This document shows, piece after piece, positions 26,803-35,797 of a stretch of 64,000 nucleotides of DNA. The stretch comes from an uncultured Clostridia bacterium (GTDB taxonomy: Bacteria; Bacillota; Clostridia; Christensenellales; Pumilibacteraceae): assembly GCA_944362615.1 (NCBI GenBank), contig CALVTM010000002.1, positions 62,001-126,000 of the forward strand. The letters run 5' to 3'. Numbering within the stretch: position 1 is the first letter of the stretch; each line of letters starts with the position of its first letter. The notes beneath the pieces were generated by a model. That model saw nothing but the letters and a program-made list of their open reading frames with translations. It had not been told where the DNA came from and ran no database searches. Position numbers and translations under genes: made by a program.

Positions 26803-26820
26803 TTTTTCCGATGTTATTAG

Positions 26821-27051
26821 TTATCCGCAATCTTCGCTGTCATCACAGTTACATTGCATCCCGCATCCGCAGTCCTCGCCGCATTCGCATTCTGAATGCC
26901 CGGAGCTTTCGCCTGACGCATTTTGTTTTTCATGCTTTATACCGACAGCCTCGCCGGCTTTCTTGGCAAGTTTGCGCACTTCGGAAAAGTTCGCTGAAAT
27001 AAATGCTCCTGCCGCCATTCCCGCGGCAAGCCCGATCACAAGTCCTTTCAT
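26821..27051 (-). CDS. YtxH-like small membrane protein with a CxC-repeat, metallothionein-like tail
   Basis: A 76-residue protein. Residues 1-22 are a Gly/Ala-rich hydrophobic helix, and 23-50 an amphipathic Lys-rich segment, the layout of YtxH-type proteins. The tail (53-76) has seven cysteines at 55, 57, 61, 63, 67, 69 and 75: three CxC pairs spaced by three residues, rich in Glu, Asp and Gly. Such a pattern suggests soft-metal or Fe-S binding at the inner membrane face. A GGAGG site precedes the ATG. It directly follows the cysteine desulfurase gene (60 nt gap, same strand) and is closed by a terminator. Function unknown; metal binding is inferred. Confidence 0.72.
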   Translation of the reverse strand: MKGLVIGLAAGMAAGAFISANFSEVRKLAKKAGEAVGIKHEKQNASGESSGHSECECGEDCGCGMQCNCDDSEDCG

Positions 27052-27111
27052 AAGACACCTCCGTGCTTATTTTCCGCATGACCGCCGGCAAATATTCCAT
27101 ATTTTATTTAC

Positions 27112-28266
27112 TTATTTTTCCTTAGCTTTTGACCTTGCTTCGCATATCGCACGTATAAATATTTCAGCAGCTTCCGTTATTTCCACTTCCGAAGTGTATC
27201 TGCCGAAAGACACCCTGACACTTGCCCGCGCTTCTTTCTCCGCAAGTCCCATTGCAAGAAGCACATGCGACGGCTCAGTCGAGCCGGAAGAACATGCCGC
27301 ACCTGCGCTGCATGCAACTCCGCCAAGATCCAGTAAATGAAGCAAGGACGCATCGTAAATGCCGTCTGCGCGTATATTTATGATCCCGGGCAGGCGCGGC
27401 GTGCCGCCGTTTACTGTAATTCCTCCAGCCTGTTCAGTTTTCCGCAGAAATTTATCAGACAGATCCAGAAGTCTTTCATTTTCCTTATCTCTGAGCTGTA
27501 AGGTGATCTCAAGCGCACGCGCGGCACCGACTATCCCGGGGACATTCACGGTACCGCCGCGCATTGTACGCTCCTGCTCTCCGCCCTCTATAAGTCTTCC
27601 GGGTTTGACTCCTTTCCTGATAAATAATATTCCCGTTCCTTTAGGACCGTAAAATTTATGAGCGGATAAGCTCATCATATCAGACAAACCGGCAAGTGTC
27701 TTAAGATCGAGCGAGCATGCCGCCTGTACCGCATCTGTATGAAATAATGCCCCATACTTATGCGCTATCACGGATAATTCTTTTGTCTGTTGTATACATC
27801 CTGTTTCATTGTTTGCCGACATTACAGATACAAGGACAACGTCACTGCCCATGACCCGATCAAGCTCTTCCGGCAATATCATTCCGCATTTGTCTACGGG
27901 CAAATATGTGACGGATGCGCCGTATGATCGGGCATGCTCAACAGCCGCAAGTACTGATGCATGTTCTATGACAGACGTAACAATTCTGTTTTTTGCGGGA
28001 TTTTCGCTTATTTTTTCCAAAATACCTTTTATTGCCCAGTTGTTGGCTTCCGTTCCACCGGATGTAAAATATATCTCAGACTGCTTTACACCGAGAAGTC
28101 CCGCAATCCCGCGCCTCGCTCCGTCCACAGCGGCAGCCGCTTCCCTGCCAAATGAATGCACCGAATCCGCATTACCGAACATTTTTCCGTAATACGGCAG
28201 CATTTCAGATAATACACGTTCATCTACAGGTGATGTTGCTGCATAGTCAAGATATATATGCTTCAT
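27112..28266 (-). CDS. Cysteine desulfurase (NifS/IscS family)
   Basis: PLP enzyme that moves sulfur from cysteine to Fe-S scaffolds or thiolation pathways. The 384 residues show YLDYAATSPVD, FTSGGTEANNWAI, the PLP Lys in SLSAHKFYGPKG, and the flexible active-site loop with Cys in AGAACSSGSTEPSHVLLAMG. No iscU, nifU, mnmA or thiI gene is adjacent, so the acceptor is unknown. The next gene encodes the CxC-tail protein. A GGAG site precedes the ATG. Confidence 0.95.
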   Translation of the reverse strand: MKHIYLDYAATSPVDERVLSEMLPYYGKMFGNADSVHSFGREAAAAVDGARRGIAGLLGVKQSEIYFTSGGTEANNWAIKGILEKISENPAKNRIVTSVIEHASVLAAVEHARSYGASVTYLPVDKCGMILPEELDRVMGSDVVLVSVMSANNETGCIQQTKELSVIAHKYGALFHTDAVQAACSLDLKTLAGLSDMMSLSAHKFYGPKGTGILFIRKGVKPGRLIEGGEQERTMRGGTVNVPGIVGAARALEITLQLRDKENERLLDLSDKFLRKTEQAGGITVNGGTPRLPGIINIRADGIYDASLLHLLDLGGVACSAGAACSSGSTEPSHVLLAMGLAEKEARASVRVSFGRYTSEVEITEAAEIFIRAICEARSKAKEK

Positions 28267-28280
28267 AATTCACTCCGAAT

Positions 28281-28315
28281 AAAAATATCGCCTGCCGCTT
28301 CTCTTGCGGCGGGCG
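28281..28315 (-). terminator. Terminator after glyA
   Basis: Ten-base stem CGCCTGCCGC/GCGGCGGGCG with one internal mismatch (wobble on the minus strand) and a 7-nt loop, then ATATTTTTA on the minus strand. Lies between the glyA stop and the desulfurase start. Confidence 0.85.
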
Positions 28316-28326
28316 CATCTATTTAT

Positions 28327-29577
28327 TTAACCAAGATCGGGATAAAGCGGGAATCTGCTGCAGAGTTCCGCTACCTGCGCGGACACATACTCAAGTGCCG
28401 CTTCCTTTTCTTTGATCACTTTGCTTATAAGCTGTGCGATCTTTTTCATCTCAGGTTCTTTCATTCCGCGTGTCGTTGCCGCAGGCACTCCAACACGAAT
28501 ACCGCTCGTAACAAACGGCTTCTGAGGATCGTTGGGGATCGCGTTCTTGTTCACGGTTATATGACATTCATCCAGAAGATGCTCAAGTTCTTTACCGGTA
28601 ACATTATTCTTAACAAGCTTGATAAGCATAAGATGATTATCAGTACCTCCGGATACCATATCAATATCCTGCGCCCTGAACTCTTCAGCCATAGCACGCG
28701 CGTTCTTTATCACCTGCTTCTGGTACTCTTTGAATTCATCGGACAGCGCCTCTTTGAATGCTACAGCTTTGCCGGCTATAACGTGCATAAGCGGACCGCC
28801 CTGCGTACCGGGGAAAATCGCTTTATTGATCTTCTTGGCAAGTTCCTCGTCATTCGTAAGTATAAGACCGCCGCGGGGTCCGCGAAGCGTTTTATGCGTG
28901 GTAGTCGTAACAACGTCCGCATACGGGAACGGAGACGGATGCTCTCCTGCAACTATCAGACCTGCAATGTGAGCAACGTCCACCATGAAATATGCACCTA
29001 CTTTGTCGCATATTTCACGGAAACGCTTGAAGTCAATAACACGGGGATATGCACTTGCACCTGCAAGTATGAGCTTAGGCTTACACTCAAGGGCAAGGCG
29101 CTCCACTTCATCATAATCTATTGTCTCCGTTACGGGGTCAAGACCGTAAGGCACTACGTTATACTGTTTACCGCTGTAATTTACGGGGCTGCCGTGCGTA
29201 AGGTGTCCGCCGCACGCAAGGCTCATTCCCATATAGGTATCGCCCGTTTCCAGAAGAGCAAAGAATGCCGCATGGTTCGCATTTGCACCGCTGTGAGGCT
29301 GTACGTTTGCATAGTTGCACCCAAAAAGCTGTTTTGCGCGCTCTATTGCAAGATTCTCCACTTCGTCCACATATACGCATCCGCCGTAATAGCGCTTGCC
29401 GGGATAACCCTCTGCGTACTTGTTCGTAAGATGAGAGCCGACCGCTTCCATAACAGCGCGCGAAACAAAATTCTCACTTGCTATAAGTTCAATGTTGCCC
29501 TGCTGACGTCTGAGCTCACGAAGCATTGAATCAGCAACTTCTTTGTCTGTTTTCTCGATTAGTTTAAGATCCATCAT
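28327..29577 (-). CDS. glyA: Serine hydroxymethyltransferase
   Basis: Interconverts serine and glycine and supplies one-carbon units. The 416 residues include [31 protein letters not shown], the PLP-Lys motif [16 protein letters not shown] and a complete C-terminal domain. The start is ATG at 29577 or the next codon, both within reach of an AGGAG. It lies 10 nt downstream of aspS, probably cotranscribed. Confidence 0.98.
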   Translation of the reverse strand: MMDLKLIEKTDKEVADSMLRELRRQQGNIELIASENFVSRAVMEAVGSHLTNKYAEGYPGKRYYGGCVYVDEVENLAIERAKQLFGCNYANVQPHSGANANHAAFFALLETGDTYMGMSLACGGHLTHGSPVNYSGKQYNVVPYGLDPVTETIDYDEVERLALECKPKLILAGASAYPRVIDFKRFREICDKVGAYFMVDVAHIAGLIVAGEHPSPFPYADVVTTTTHKTLRGPRGGLILTNDEELAKKINKAIFPGTQGGPLMHVIAGKAVAFKEALSDEFKEYQKQVIKNARAMAEEFRAQDIDMVSGGTDNHLMLIKLVKNNVTGKELEHLLDECHITVNKNAIPNDPQKPFVTSGIRVGVPAATTRGMKEPEMKKIAQLISKVIKEKEAALEYVSAQVAELCSRFPLYPDLG

Positions 29578-29587
29578 TTATCTCCTG

Positions 29588-31399
29588 TTATGCTTGCGGT
29601 GTATCTATTTTAAGAGCAAGCTCTTTTAACTGTTTTGCTTCTACGGGCGAAGGCGATTCACTCATAAGATCAGAAGCGTTCTGAACTTTAGGGAAAGCTA
29701 TAACGTCTTTTATATCCTCTGTTCCGGCAAGAAGCATTACCAGTCTGTCAAGACCGAATGCAAGTCCGCCGTGAGGAGGCGTACCATATTTAAGCGCAGT
29801 CACGAAGAAACCGAACTTTGCCTGCTGCTCTTCCTCGCTGAAGCCGAGCAGATCGAATACCTTGCTCTGTATTTCCTGAGAGTGAATTCTCACACTGCCG
29901 CCGCCTGCTTCATAACCGTTGATTATGAAGTCATATGCCTGCGACCGCACTTTGGAAGGATCGGTGTCGAGCAAAGGAAGATCCTCTTCCATGGGCATCG
30001 TGAACGGATGATGCTCTGCCACATATCTCTTCTCCGTTTCATCATAATGGAACATCGGGAACTCAGTTACCCAAAGGAAATCGTAAGAGTTCTCGGGGAT
30101 GAGGTTGCCGATTTTCGCAAGTCTGAGACGAAGAGCTCCGAGTGAAGCGAATACTATTTCGTCAGTATCGGCGCCGAAGAATATTATATCGCCTACTTCA
30201 GCATTAGCACGCTCAAGTATTTTTTTGGTTATATCGTCACCGAGGAATTTGATTATAGGCGACTGAAGTCCGTCCTCTTTTACGGCTATCCATGCAAGAC
30301 CCTTTGCACGATAAGTCTTTACAAACGGCAGCAGCGCATCAACATCCTTACGGGAAAGTATTGCCTGATCGCCGCCCTTGTAAAAGCCCTTTGCGTTTAT
30401 AAGGCGTACACTGCCGCCGCGTTCAATAGCGCCGGAGAATACCTGGAAGCCGCATCCTTTTACTATATCAGTAACATCAACGATCTCAAGACCGAAACGC
30501 GTATCGGGTTTATCCGAACCGAAGCGTTCCATCGCTTCCTTATATGTCATACGGCGTATCTTTTCAGGAAGGATTATTCCCTTTGTTTCCTTGAATACAC
30601 GGCGCATCATACCTTCCGCTATTCCCATAACATCTTCCTGATCCGCAACAAACGACATCTCCATATCAATCTGTGTGAACTCAGGCTGGCGGTCGGCACG
30701 AAGGTCCTCGTCTCTGAAGCACTTCGCTACCTGATAGTACTTGTCCATACCGCTTATCATCAATATCTGCTTATACAGCTGAGGAGACTGAGGAAGCGCG
30801 TAGAACTCGCCTTTATGAACACGGCTGGGAACAAGATAGTCTCTTGCGCCCTCAGGAGTCGAACGGCACAGGAAGGGAGTTTCTATTTCTATAAAACCGT
30901 TCTCATCCATGTAGTTTCTTGCCGCGTGACAAATCTTGCTGCGAAGCATGAGGATCTCCTGTAAACGAGGAGTGCGCAATTCAAGGTATCTGTACTTGAG
31001 TCTTGTAGCATCGTTAACCGTTGCTGCTTCAGATATACCGAAAGGCAGGTTTTCCGCTTCGGAAAGTATTTTAAGCTCACTTGCAAGAATCTCTATATTT
31101 CCCGTCTTAAGGCGAGGATTTATTCTCTCGTCGTCACGCATTCTTACGGTACCGCTGACTGCAATAACGTATTCCGTACGAATAGCCTCTGCTTTTTCAA
31201 AGCCCTTTTCTCCTATAGCCGAAAGATCGAATACCACCTGCATGATACCGCTTCTGTCACGAAGATCGATGAATATAAGTCCGCCGTGATTACGCCAGCT
31301 GTCAGCCCAGCCCGTTACGGTAACTTTTTTACCTACATCTTCCGCAGTAAATTCCGTGCAATATGCGGTTCTCTTCATACCGCTCATCAGTTCTGCCAT
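29588..31399 (-). CDS. aspS: Aspartyl-tRNA synthetase
   Basis: Class II synthetase of 603 residues: an OB anticodon-binding domain (VTGWADSWRNHGGLIFIDLRD), catalytic domain with motif 2 around FRDEDLRADRQPEFTQIDMEMSF (split here: FRDEDLRAD and EFTQIDMEM), the bacterial GAD insert, and motif 3 in GLAFGLDRLVMLLAG. An AGGAG lies 8 nt before the ATG. It lies 2 nt after hisS, a frequent hisS-aspS pairing. Whether it is discriminating or also charges tRNA-Asn cannot be decided by eye. Confidence 0.97.
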   Translation of the reverse strand: MAELMSGMKRTAYCTEFTAEDVGKKVTVTGWADSWRNHGGLIFIDLRDRSGIMQVVFDLSAIGEKGFEKAEAIRTEYVIAVSGTVRMRDDERINPRLKTGNIEILASELKILSEAENLPFGISEAATVNDATRLKYRYLELRTPRLQEILMLRSKICHAARNYMDENGFIEIETPFLCRSTPEGARDYLVPSRVHKGEFYALPQSPQLYKQILMISGMDKYYQVAKCFRDEDLRADRQPEFTQIDMEMSFVADQEDVMGIAEGMMRRVFKETKGIILPEKIRRMTYKEAMERFGSDKPDTRFGLEIVDVTDIVKGCGFQVFSGAIERGGSVRLINAKGFYKGGDQAILSRKDVDALLPFVKTYRAKGLAWIAVKEDGLQSPIIKFLGDDITKKILERANAEVGDIIFFGADTDEIVFASLGALRLRLAKIGNLIPENSYDFLWVTEFPMFHYDETEKRYVAEHHPFTMPMEEDLPLLDTDPSKVRSQAYDFIINGYEAGGGSVRIHSQEIQSKVFDLLGFSEEEQQAKFGFFVTALKYGTPPHGGLAFGLDRLVMLLAGTEDIKDVIAFPKVQNASDLMSESPSPVEAKQLKELALKIDTPQA

Positions 31400-31401
31400 T
31401 G

Positions 31402-32652
31402 TTAGTTCTCCTTTATTCGTGCGGCGATCTCATTCATTCCGCACTCTTCTTCCTTACCGTCCGAAAGTCTTTTTATTTTAACTCTTTGAGTTTCCAGTTC
31501 ATTACCGCCGATAACTACAGCATATGCGGCGTTCTGTTTATCGGCGTACTTAAACTGCGCCTTCATGCTTCTGCCTGTCATTTCGGTATCCGCGCTTATT
31601 CCCTCTTTTCTGAGGTCAGACACTATAGCCATACATGCTCCTTCAAGCTCTGGCGACTGGCTGATTACAAATACGTCTATACCCGTTCTGCCAAAGTCCA
31701 CGCCATGCTTCTCCATAAGCATCAGAGCTCGCTCCATTCCCATGGCAAATCCGACACAACCGGTCGGTTTTCCTCCTATCGACTGCACAAGATCGTCATA
31801 ACGTCCGCCGCCGAGTACAGTTCCCTGTGCTCCGAGCTCATCGGTAACAAATTCAAATACAGTCCGAGTGTAATAATCCAGTCCGCGGACTATACCTGCA
31901 TCAACCTCATACGGTATGCCGCTCGCGTCCAGGAGCCCGCAAAGCTTTTCATGATGCGCCTTGCAATCGTCGCAAAGATAATCAAGTATAACAGGTGCAC
32001 CTTCAGCTATTTTTTTACACTCCGGATTCTTACAATCAAGTAATCGGAGGGCGTTCCTTCCATAACGCTCTTTACATGTGCCGCACATGTCTTCAAGGTG
32101 ATCAGCAAAGTATGTGCGCAAAGCTTCCACGTATTTTTTACGGCAGTCGCTGCAACCTATAGAGTTAAGTTTGAGCCGCACGTTGTCCAGTCCGAGTGCA
32201 CGCAACGCATCATATGCGAACGAAATGCAATCCAGATCAAGATACGGGCTTGTCGCACCGTAAATCTCCACACCGAACTGATGAAACTCACGCAAACGCC
32301 CTGCCTGAGGACGCTCATAACGGAAAGCAGATATTAAATAGTACGTTTTGAGAGGAAGCGACAGCGAGTCCAGCGCATTTTCCACATAGCTGCGGGCTAC
32401 CGGTGCCGTGCCTTCCGGACGCAAAGTAATGGATCTTCCGCCCTTATCCTCAAAAGTATACATCTCCTTGGAAACAACGTCCGTTTCATCGCCTATCGAA
32501 CGCACAAACAATTCGGTGTGCTCGAAAGTAGGAGTTCTTATCTCTCTGGCGTTATATAACGCCGCGACTTTACGCAGCTTCCCTTCGGCATACTGCCATT
32601 TATGACTTTCTCCGGGAAGTACGTCTTTTGTGCCTTTGGGTATGTTTATCAT
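31402..32652 (-). CDS. hisS: Histidyl-tRNA synthetase
   Basis: Class II synthetase, 416 residues. It has the opening PKGTKDVLPGE, motif 1 region, LRPEGTAPVARSYVEN, FRYERPQAGRLREFHQFGVE, and the histidine-specific motifs RGLDYYTRTVFEF and GGRYDDLVQSIGG. The C-terminal anticodon-binding domain is complete. It begins 1 nt after hslU, in the same run. Confidence 0.97.
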   Translation of the reverse strand: MINIPKGTKDVLPGESHKWQYAEGKLRKVAALYNAREIRTPTFEHTELFVRSIGDETDVVSKEMYTFEDKGGRSITLRPEGTAPVARSYVENALDSLSLPLKTYYLISAFRYERPQAGRLREFHQFGVEIYGATSPYLDLDCISFAYDALRALGLDNVRLKLNSIGCSDCRKKYVEALRTYFADHLEDMCGTCKERYGRNALRLLDCKNPECKKIAEGAPVILDYLCDDCKAHHEKLCGLLDASGIPYEVDAGIVRGLDYYTRTVFEFVTDELGAQGTVLGGGRYDDLVQSIGGKPTGCVGFAMGMERALMLMEKHGVDFGRTGIDVFVISQSPELEGACMAIVSDLRKEGISADTEMTGRSMKAQFKYADKQNAAYAVVIGGNELETQRVKIKRLSDGKEEECGMNEIAARIKEN

Positions 32653-32653
32653 A

Positions 32654-33967
32654 TCAAATTATATATCTCTTCAGATTAAGAATTTTTGCTTCTTTACCAA
32701 GATGCTCAAGTACATAGTTTTTATCTATTTTGACTTCAACCATAGGATGATCGCCGCTCGCATTGAATGATATATCATCAAGCAGACTTTCCATTACAGT
32801 GTGAAGTCTGCGGGCGCCTATATCTTCCATAGTCTCGTTTTCCGCTACGGTTATGCGCGCTATCTCTTCAATTGCGTCATCGGTAAAAGACAGATTAACA
32901 TTATCTACCTTGAGCAATTCCGCATACTGTTTTGTTATGGCGTTTTCGGGTATGGTCAGTATCCGGACAAAATCGTCAAATGTCAGACTTCCGAGTTCCA
33001 CTCTGATCGGGAATCTTCCCTGAAGCTCTGGAATGAGATCCTCCACTTTCGCAAGCATAAACGCACCGGAAGCTATGAATAATATGAAGTCCGTTCTTAT
33101 ACTGCCGTATTTAGTCTGTACAGTCGAACCTTCCACGATAGGAAGTATATCACGCTGTACACCTTCGCGGCTGACATCCGCACCGGAAGAGACATTCCCT
33201 TTGGAAGTTATCTTATCTATTTCATCAATAAATATGATGCCTTCCTGTTCTGCACGGCGCAGAGCTTCCGTGTTTATAGCCTCCTGATCAAGACGTTTTT
33301 CACTCTCTTCTATCGTAAAAAAGTGTAATGCTTCTTTTACGGTTATTTTATGCGGCTTCTTACGCTTGGGCATAAACCCGCTCAGCATTTCGCTGAGGTT
33401 TATTTCCATACCCATACCGCCCGGCATTTCTATGGGCTTCGGAGCCTCTGAGATCTCTACTTCTATAATAGTGTCGTCTTCGCGCCCTTCCCTGATTGAT
33501 TTGAGGAGTGTATCGCGCATCACCACTGAAGAGCCGTCCGTATTATTGCGCTTTCTCTCAGCATAAAGCACGTCAAGAACGCGCTTTTCCGCCTCAGCCT
33601 TGGCAACCGTCTCCACTTCCGCCATCTTTTCATCTTTAACAAGATGTACGGACGTTTCCACAAGGTCGCGTATCATGGACTCCACATCTCTGCCGACATA
33701 TCCGACTTCGGTAAACTTCGTGGCTTCCACTTTTATAAACGGTGCCTTGACCAGTTTCGCAAGACGGCGTGCTATCTCCGTCTTACCTACGCCGGTAGGA
33801 CCCTTCATGATAATATTTTTAGGGGTTATTTCCTGTCGGAGCTCTTCGGTAAGCTTACTTCTGCGGTAACGGTTACGCAAAGCAATCGCGACTGCGCGCT
33901 TCGCCTCAGACTGACCTATAATGTATCTGTCAAGTTCCGCGACTATCTGTTTGGGAGACATGCTCAT
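32654..33967 (-). CDS. hslU: ATP-dependent protease ATPase subunit HslU (ClpY)
   Basis: AAA+ unfoldase that feeds HslV. The 437 residues have the N-terminal LDRYIIGQSEAKRAVAIALRN, Walker A MKGPTGVGKTEIARRLA, the I domain (about 110-240), Walker B GIIFIDEIDKIT and the C-terminal GARRLHTVMESLLDD sensor region. It sits next to hslV in the topA-trmFO-hslV-hslU series, where many Firmicutes next carry codY; here hisS follows. Confidence 0.97.
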   Translation of the reverse strand: MSMSPKQIVAELDRYIIGQSEAKRAVAIALRNRYRRSKLTEELRQEITPKNIIMKGPTGVGKTEIARRLAKLVKAPFIKVEATKFTEVGYVGRDVESMIRDLVETSVHLVKDEKMAEVETVAKAEAEKRVLDVLYAERKRNNTDGSSVVMRDTLLKSIREGREDDTIIEVEISEAPKPIEMPGGMGMEINLSEMLSGFMPKRKKPHKITVKEALHFFTIEESEKRLDQEAINTEALRRAEQEGIIFIDEIDKITSKGNVSSGADVSREGVQRDILPIVEGSTVQTKYGSIRTDFILFIASGAFMLAKVEDLIPELQGRFPIRVELGSLTFDDFVRILTIPENAITKQYAELLKVDNVNLSFTDDAIEEIARITVAENETMEDIGARRLHTVMESLLDDISFNASGDHPMVEVKIDKNYVLEHLGKEAKILNLKRYII

Positions 33968-33971
33968 CGCT

Positions 33972-34502
33972 TTATACCTCCTCTACCGTTATGTGATCGT
34001 TCGTGAAAATACAGATCTCACCTGCTATTTTCAGACTCTCTTCCGCTATCTGCTTAGCAGTCATATCGGTATTACGCATCAGAGCGCGTGCGGACGCAAG
34101 AGCATAATTTCCGCCGCTGCCTATAGCGCATACGTTTTCAGGTTCTATTACATTTCCCGTTCCGTCCACAAGGAACATGGACTCTGCATCCGCGACTATC
34201 ATCATTGCTTCAAGCTTGCGCATGATCTTATCGCTTCTCCAGAGCTGGGCAAGCTCTACAGCGCTTCTCATGAGGTTACCTGCGTACTTGCGCAACATTT
34301 CTTCAAACCGTTCGCACAGCGTGAACGCATCCGCTACCGAACCGGCAAAGCCTACGACTACTTTGTCATCATAGAGTCTGCGGACTTTGACTGCATTGCT
34401 TTTCATGATCGTCGTCTGTCCGGCGGTCACCTGTCCGTCTCCGGCAATTGCCGTCTTACCGTCCTTACGAACGGCTACTATAGTTGTTCCTCTTATTTCC
34501 AT
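33972..34502 (-). CDS. hslV: ATP-dependent protease subunit HslV (ClpQ)
   Basis: Proteasome-beta-like peptidase. The 176 residues contain the Thr nucleophile region [20 protein letters not shown]. The catalytic Thr is expected at position 6 or 7, so a short propeptide (MEIRG) must be removed, unlike enterobacterial HslV, where Thr follows Met directly. The Gly-rich [14 protein letters not shown] block is present. It overlaps the end of trmFO by 10 nt and is followed 4 nt later by hslU. Confidence 0.96.
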   Translation of the reverse strand: MEIRGTTIVAVRKDGKTAIAGDGQVTAGQTTIMKSNAVKVRRLYDDKVVVGFAGSVADAFTLCERFEEMLRKYAGNLMRSAVELAQLWRSDKIMRKLEAMMIVADAESMFLVDGTGNVIEPENVCAIGSGGNYALASARALMRNTDMTAKQIAEESLKIAGEICIFTNDHITVEEV

Positions 34503-35797
34503 AAATAACTCTCCGTATACTTTTTCATATCTTCGAGCGAACGTCTGCCGTACGCCTCTTTCCTCATGCGTTTATCCCGCGGCAGCTCTTTGAGCGGAGG
34601 AAGTAGTCCGTAATTCGCGTTCATTGGTTGAAATTCCGGATTGGGCGTTGAAATGTATGCCGACAACGCACCCATAACGGTAGTCTCCGGCAAAGGCATC
34701 GGCTCTTTGCCTTCAAGCATTCTCAAAGTATGTATGGCAGCCATTTTTCCGGAAGCAATGCTTTCTACATACCCTTCCACTCCGGATAACTGACCTGCTA
34801 TCATCAGTTTTTCATTCCTCTTGGAACGAAAAAATCTGTCTATTGACGATGGCGCATCTATATATGAATTGCGGTGCATAACACCGTAACGCATATACTC
34901 TGCATTTTTCAGCGCCGGTATTATACCGAATACGCGCTTTTGTTCACCGAATTTCAGATTGGTCTGAAATCCCACAAGATTATACATATCGCCTGCAGCA
35001 TTCTCTTTACGAAGCTGCAAAACAGCGTATGCCCGTTTCCCCGTGACCGGATCGGTAAGCCCTACCGGTTTCATCGGTCCGAAACGAAGCGCATCCTTTC
35101 CGCGGGCAGCCATTACCTCGACAGGCATACAACCCTCGAAAATCTCGCCTTTTTCAAACTCATGGGCATCTGCACGCTCAGCGTTTATCAAAGCATTGTA
35201 AAACGATTCATATTCTTCCCTGTCCATAGGACAGTTGAGGTAATCCGTATCGTCGCCTTTGCCGTACCTTGCCGCAAAAAACGCTTTGCTCATATCTATG
35301 CTTTCGGCGCTTACTATAGGCGCCTCCGCATCATAAAAATGCAATCTTCCGAAGTTTTCTGAAATGAAGACATCCATAGGAGGAAGCGTCAAAGGACCGG
35401 TAGCTATTATCGTATATCCGTCATCGGCTTCACCCGCAAGTTCGCATCTGATGTCACCGATACAATTCTTAAGCCGCTGTGTAACACGGCGAGCGAACAT
35501 ATTGCGATCTACTGCAAGTGCAGACCCGGCAGGAACGGCGCTTTTCTCCGCTTCTTCGAGTACTTTACTGCCGAGCATACGCAGCTCCGCTTTTAACAGA
35601 CCGTGAGCGGTACATTCGTCGGTACTTTTAAGAGAATTGCTGCAAACCAGCTCGCAAAAATCTGTATTTACGTTCGCCGGACCGAGTTTGCCGGGCTTAC
35701 AGTCTATAAGAGTAACATCAACGCCGTTTTCGGCAAGCGTAAGCGCAGCTTCGCTTCCCGCAAGACCTGCTCCTATGACGGTCACTTTATTCGGCAT
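34493..35797 (-). CDS. trmFO: Methylenetetrahydrofolate-tRNA-(uracil(54)-C5)-methyltransferase
   Basis: Folate/FAD-dependent enzyme that makes ribothymidine 54 in tRNA. The 434 residues begin with the FAD-binding motif [19 protein letters not shown] and include [15 protein letters not shown], and the [23 protein letters not shown] region. It overlaps topA by 11 nt and hslV by 10 nt. Confidence 0.97.
   Translation of the reverse strand: MPNKVTVIGAGLAGSEAALTLAENGVDVTLIDCKPGKLGPANVNTDFCELVCSNSLKSTDECTAHGLLKAELRMLGSKVLEEAEKSAVPAGSALAVDRNMFARRVTQRLKNCIGDIRCELAGEADDGYTIIATGPLTLPPMDVFISENFGRLHFYDAEAPIVSAESIDMSKAFFAARYGKGDDTDYLNCPMDREEYESFYNALINAERADAHEFEKGEIFEGCMPVEVMAARGKDALRFGPMKPVGLTDPVTGKRAYAVLQLRKENAAGDMYNLVGFQTNLKFGEQKRVFGIIPALKNAEYMRYGVMHRNSYIDAPSSIDRFFRSKRNEKLMIAGQLSGVEGYVESIASGKMAAIHTLRMLEGKEPMPLPETTVMGALSAYISTPNPEFQPMNANYGLLPPLKELPRDKRMRKEAYGRRSLEDMKKYTESYLWK

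Noticed and set aside
28258-29529. 423-codon open frame on the plus strand
   Set aside because: It lies entirely antisense to glyA, whose protein matches its family end to end; the plus-strand product is Cys/Tyr/Arg-rich without domains.
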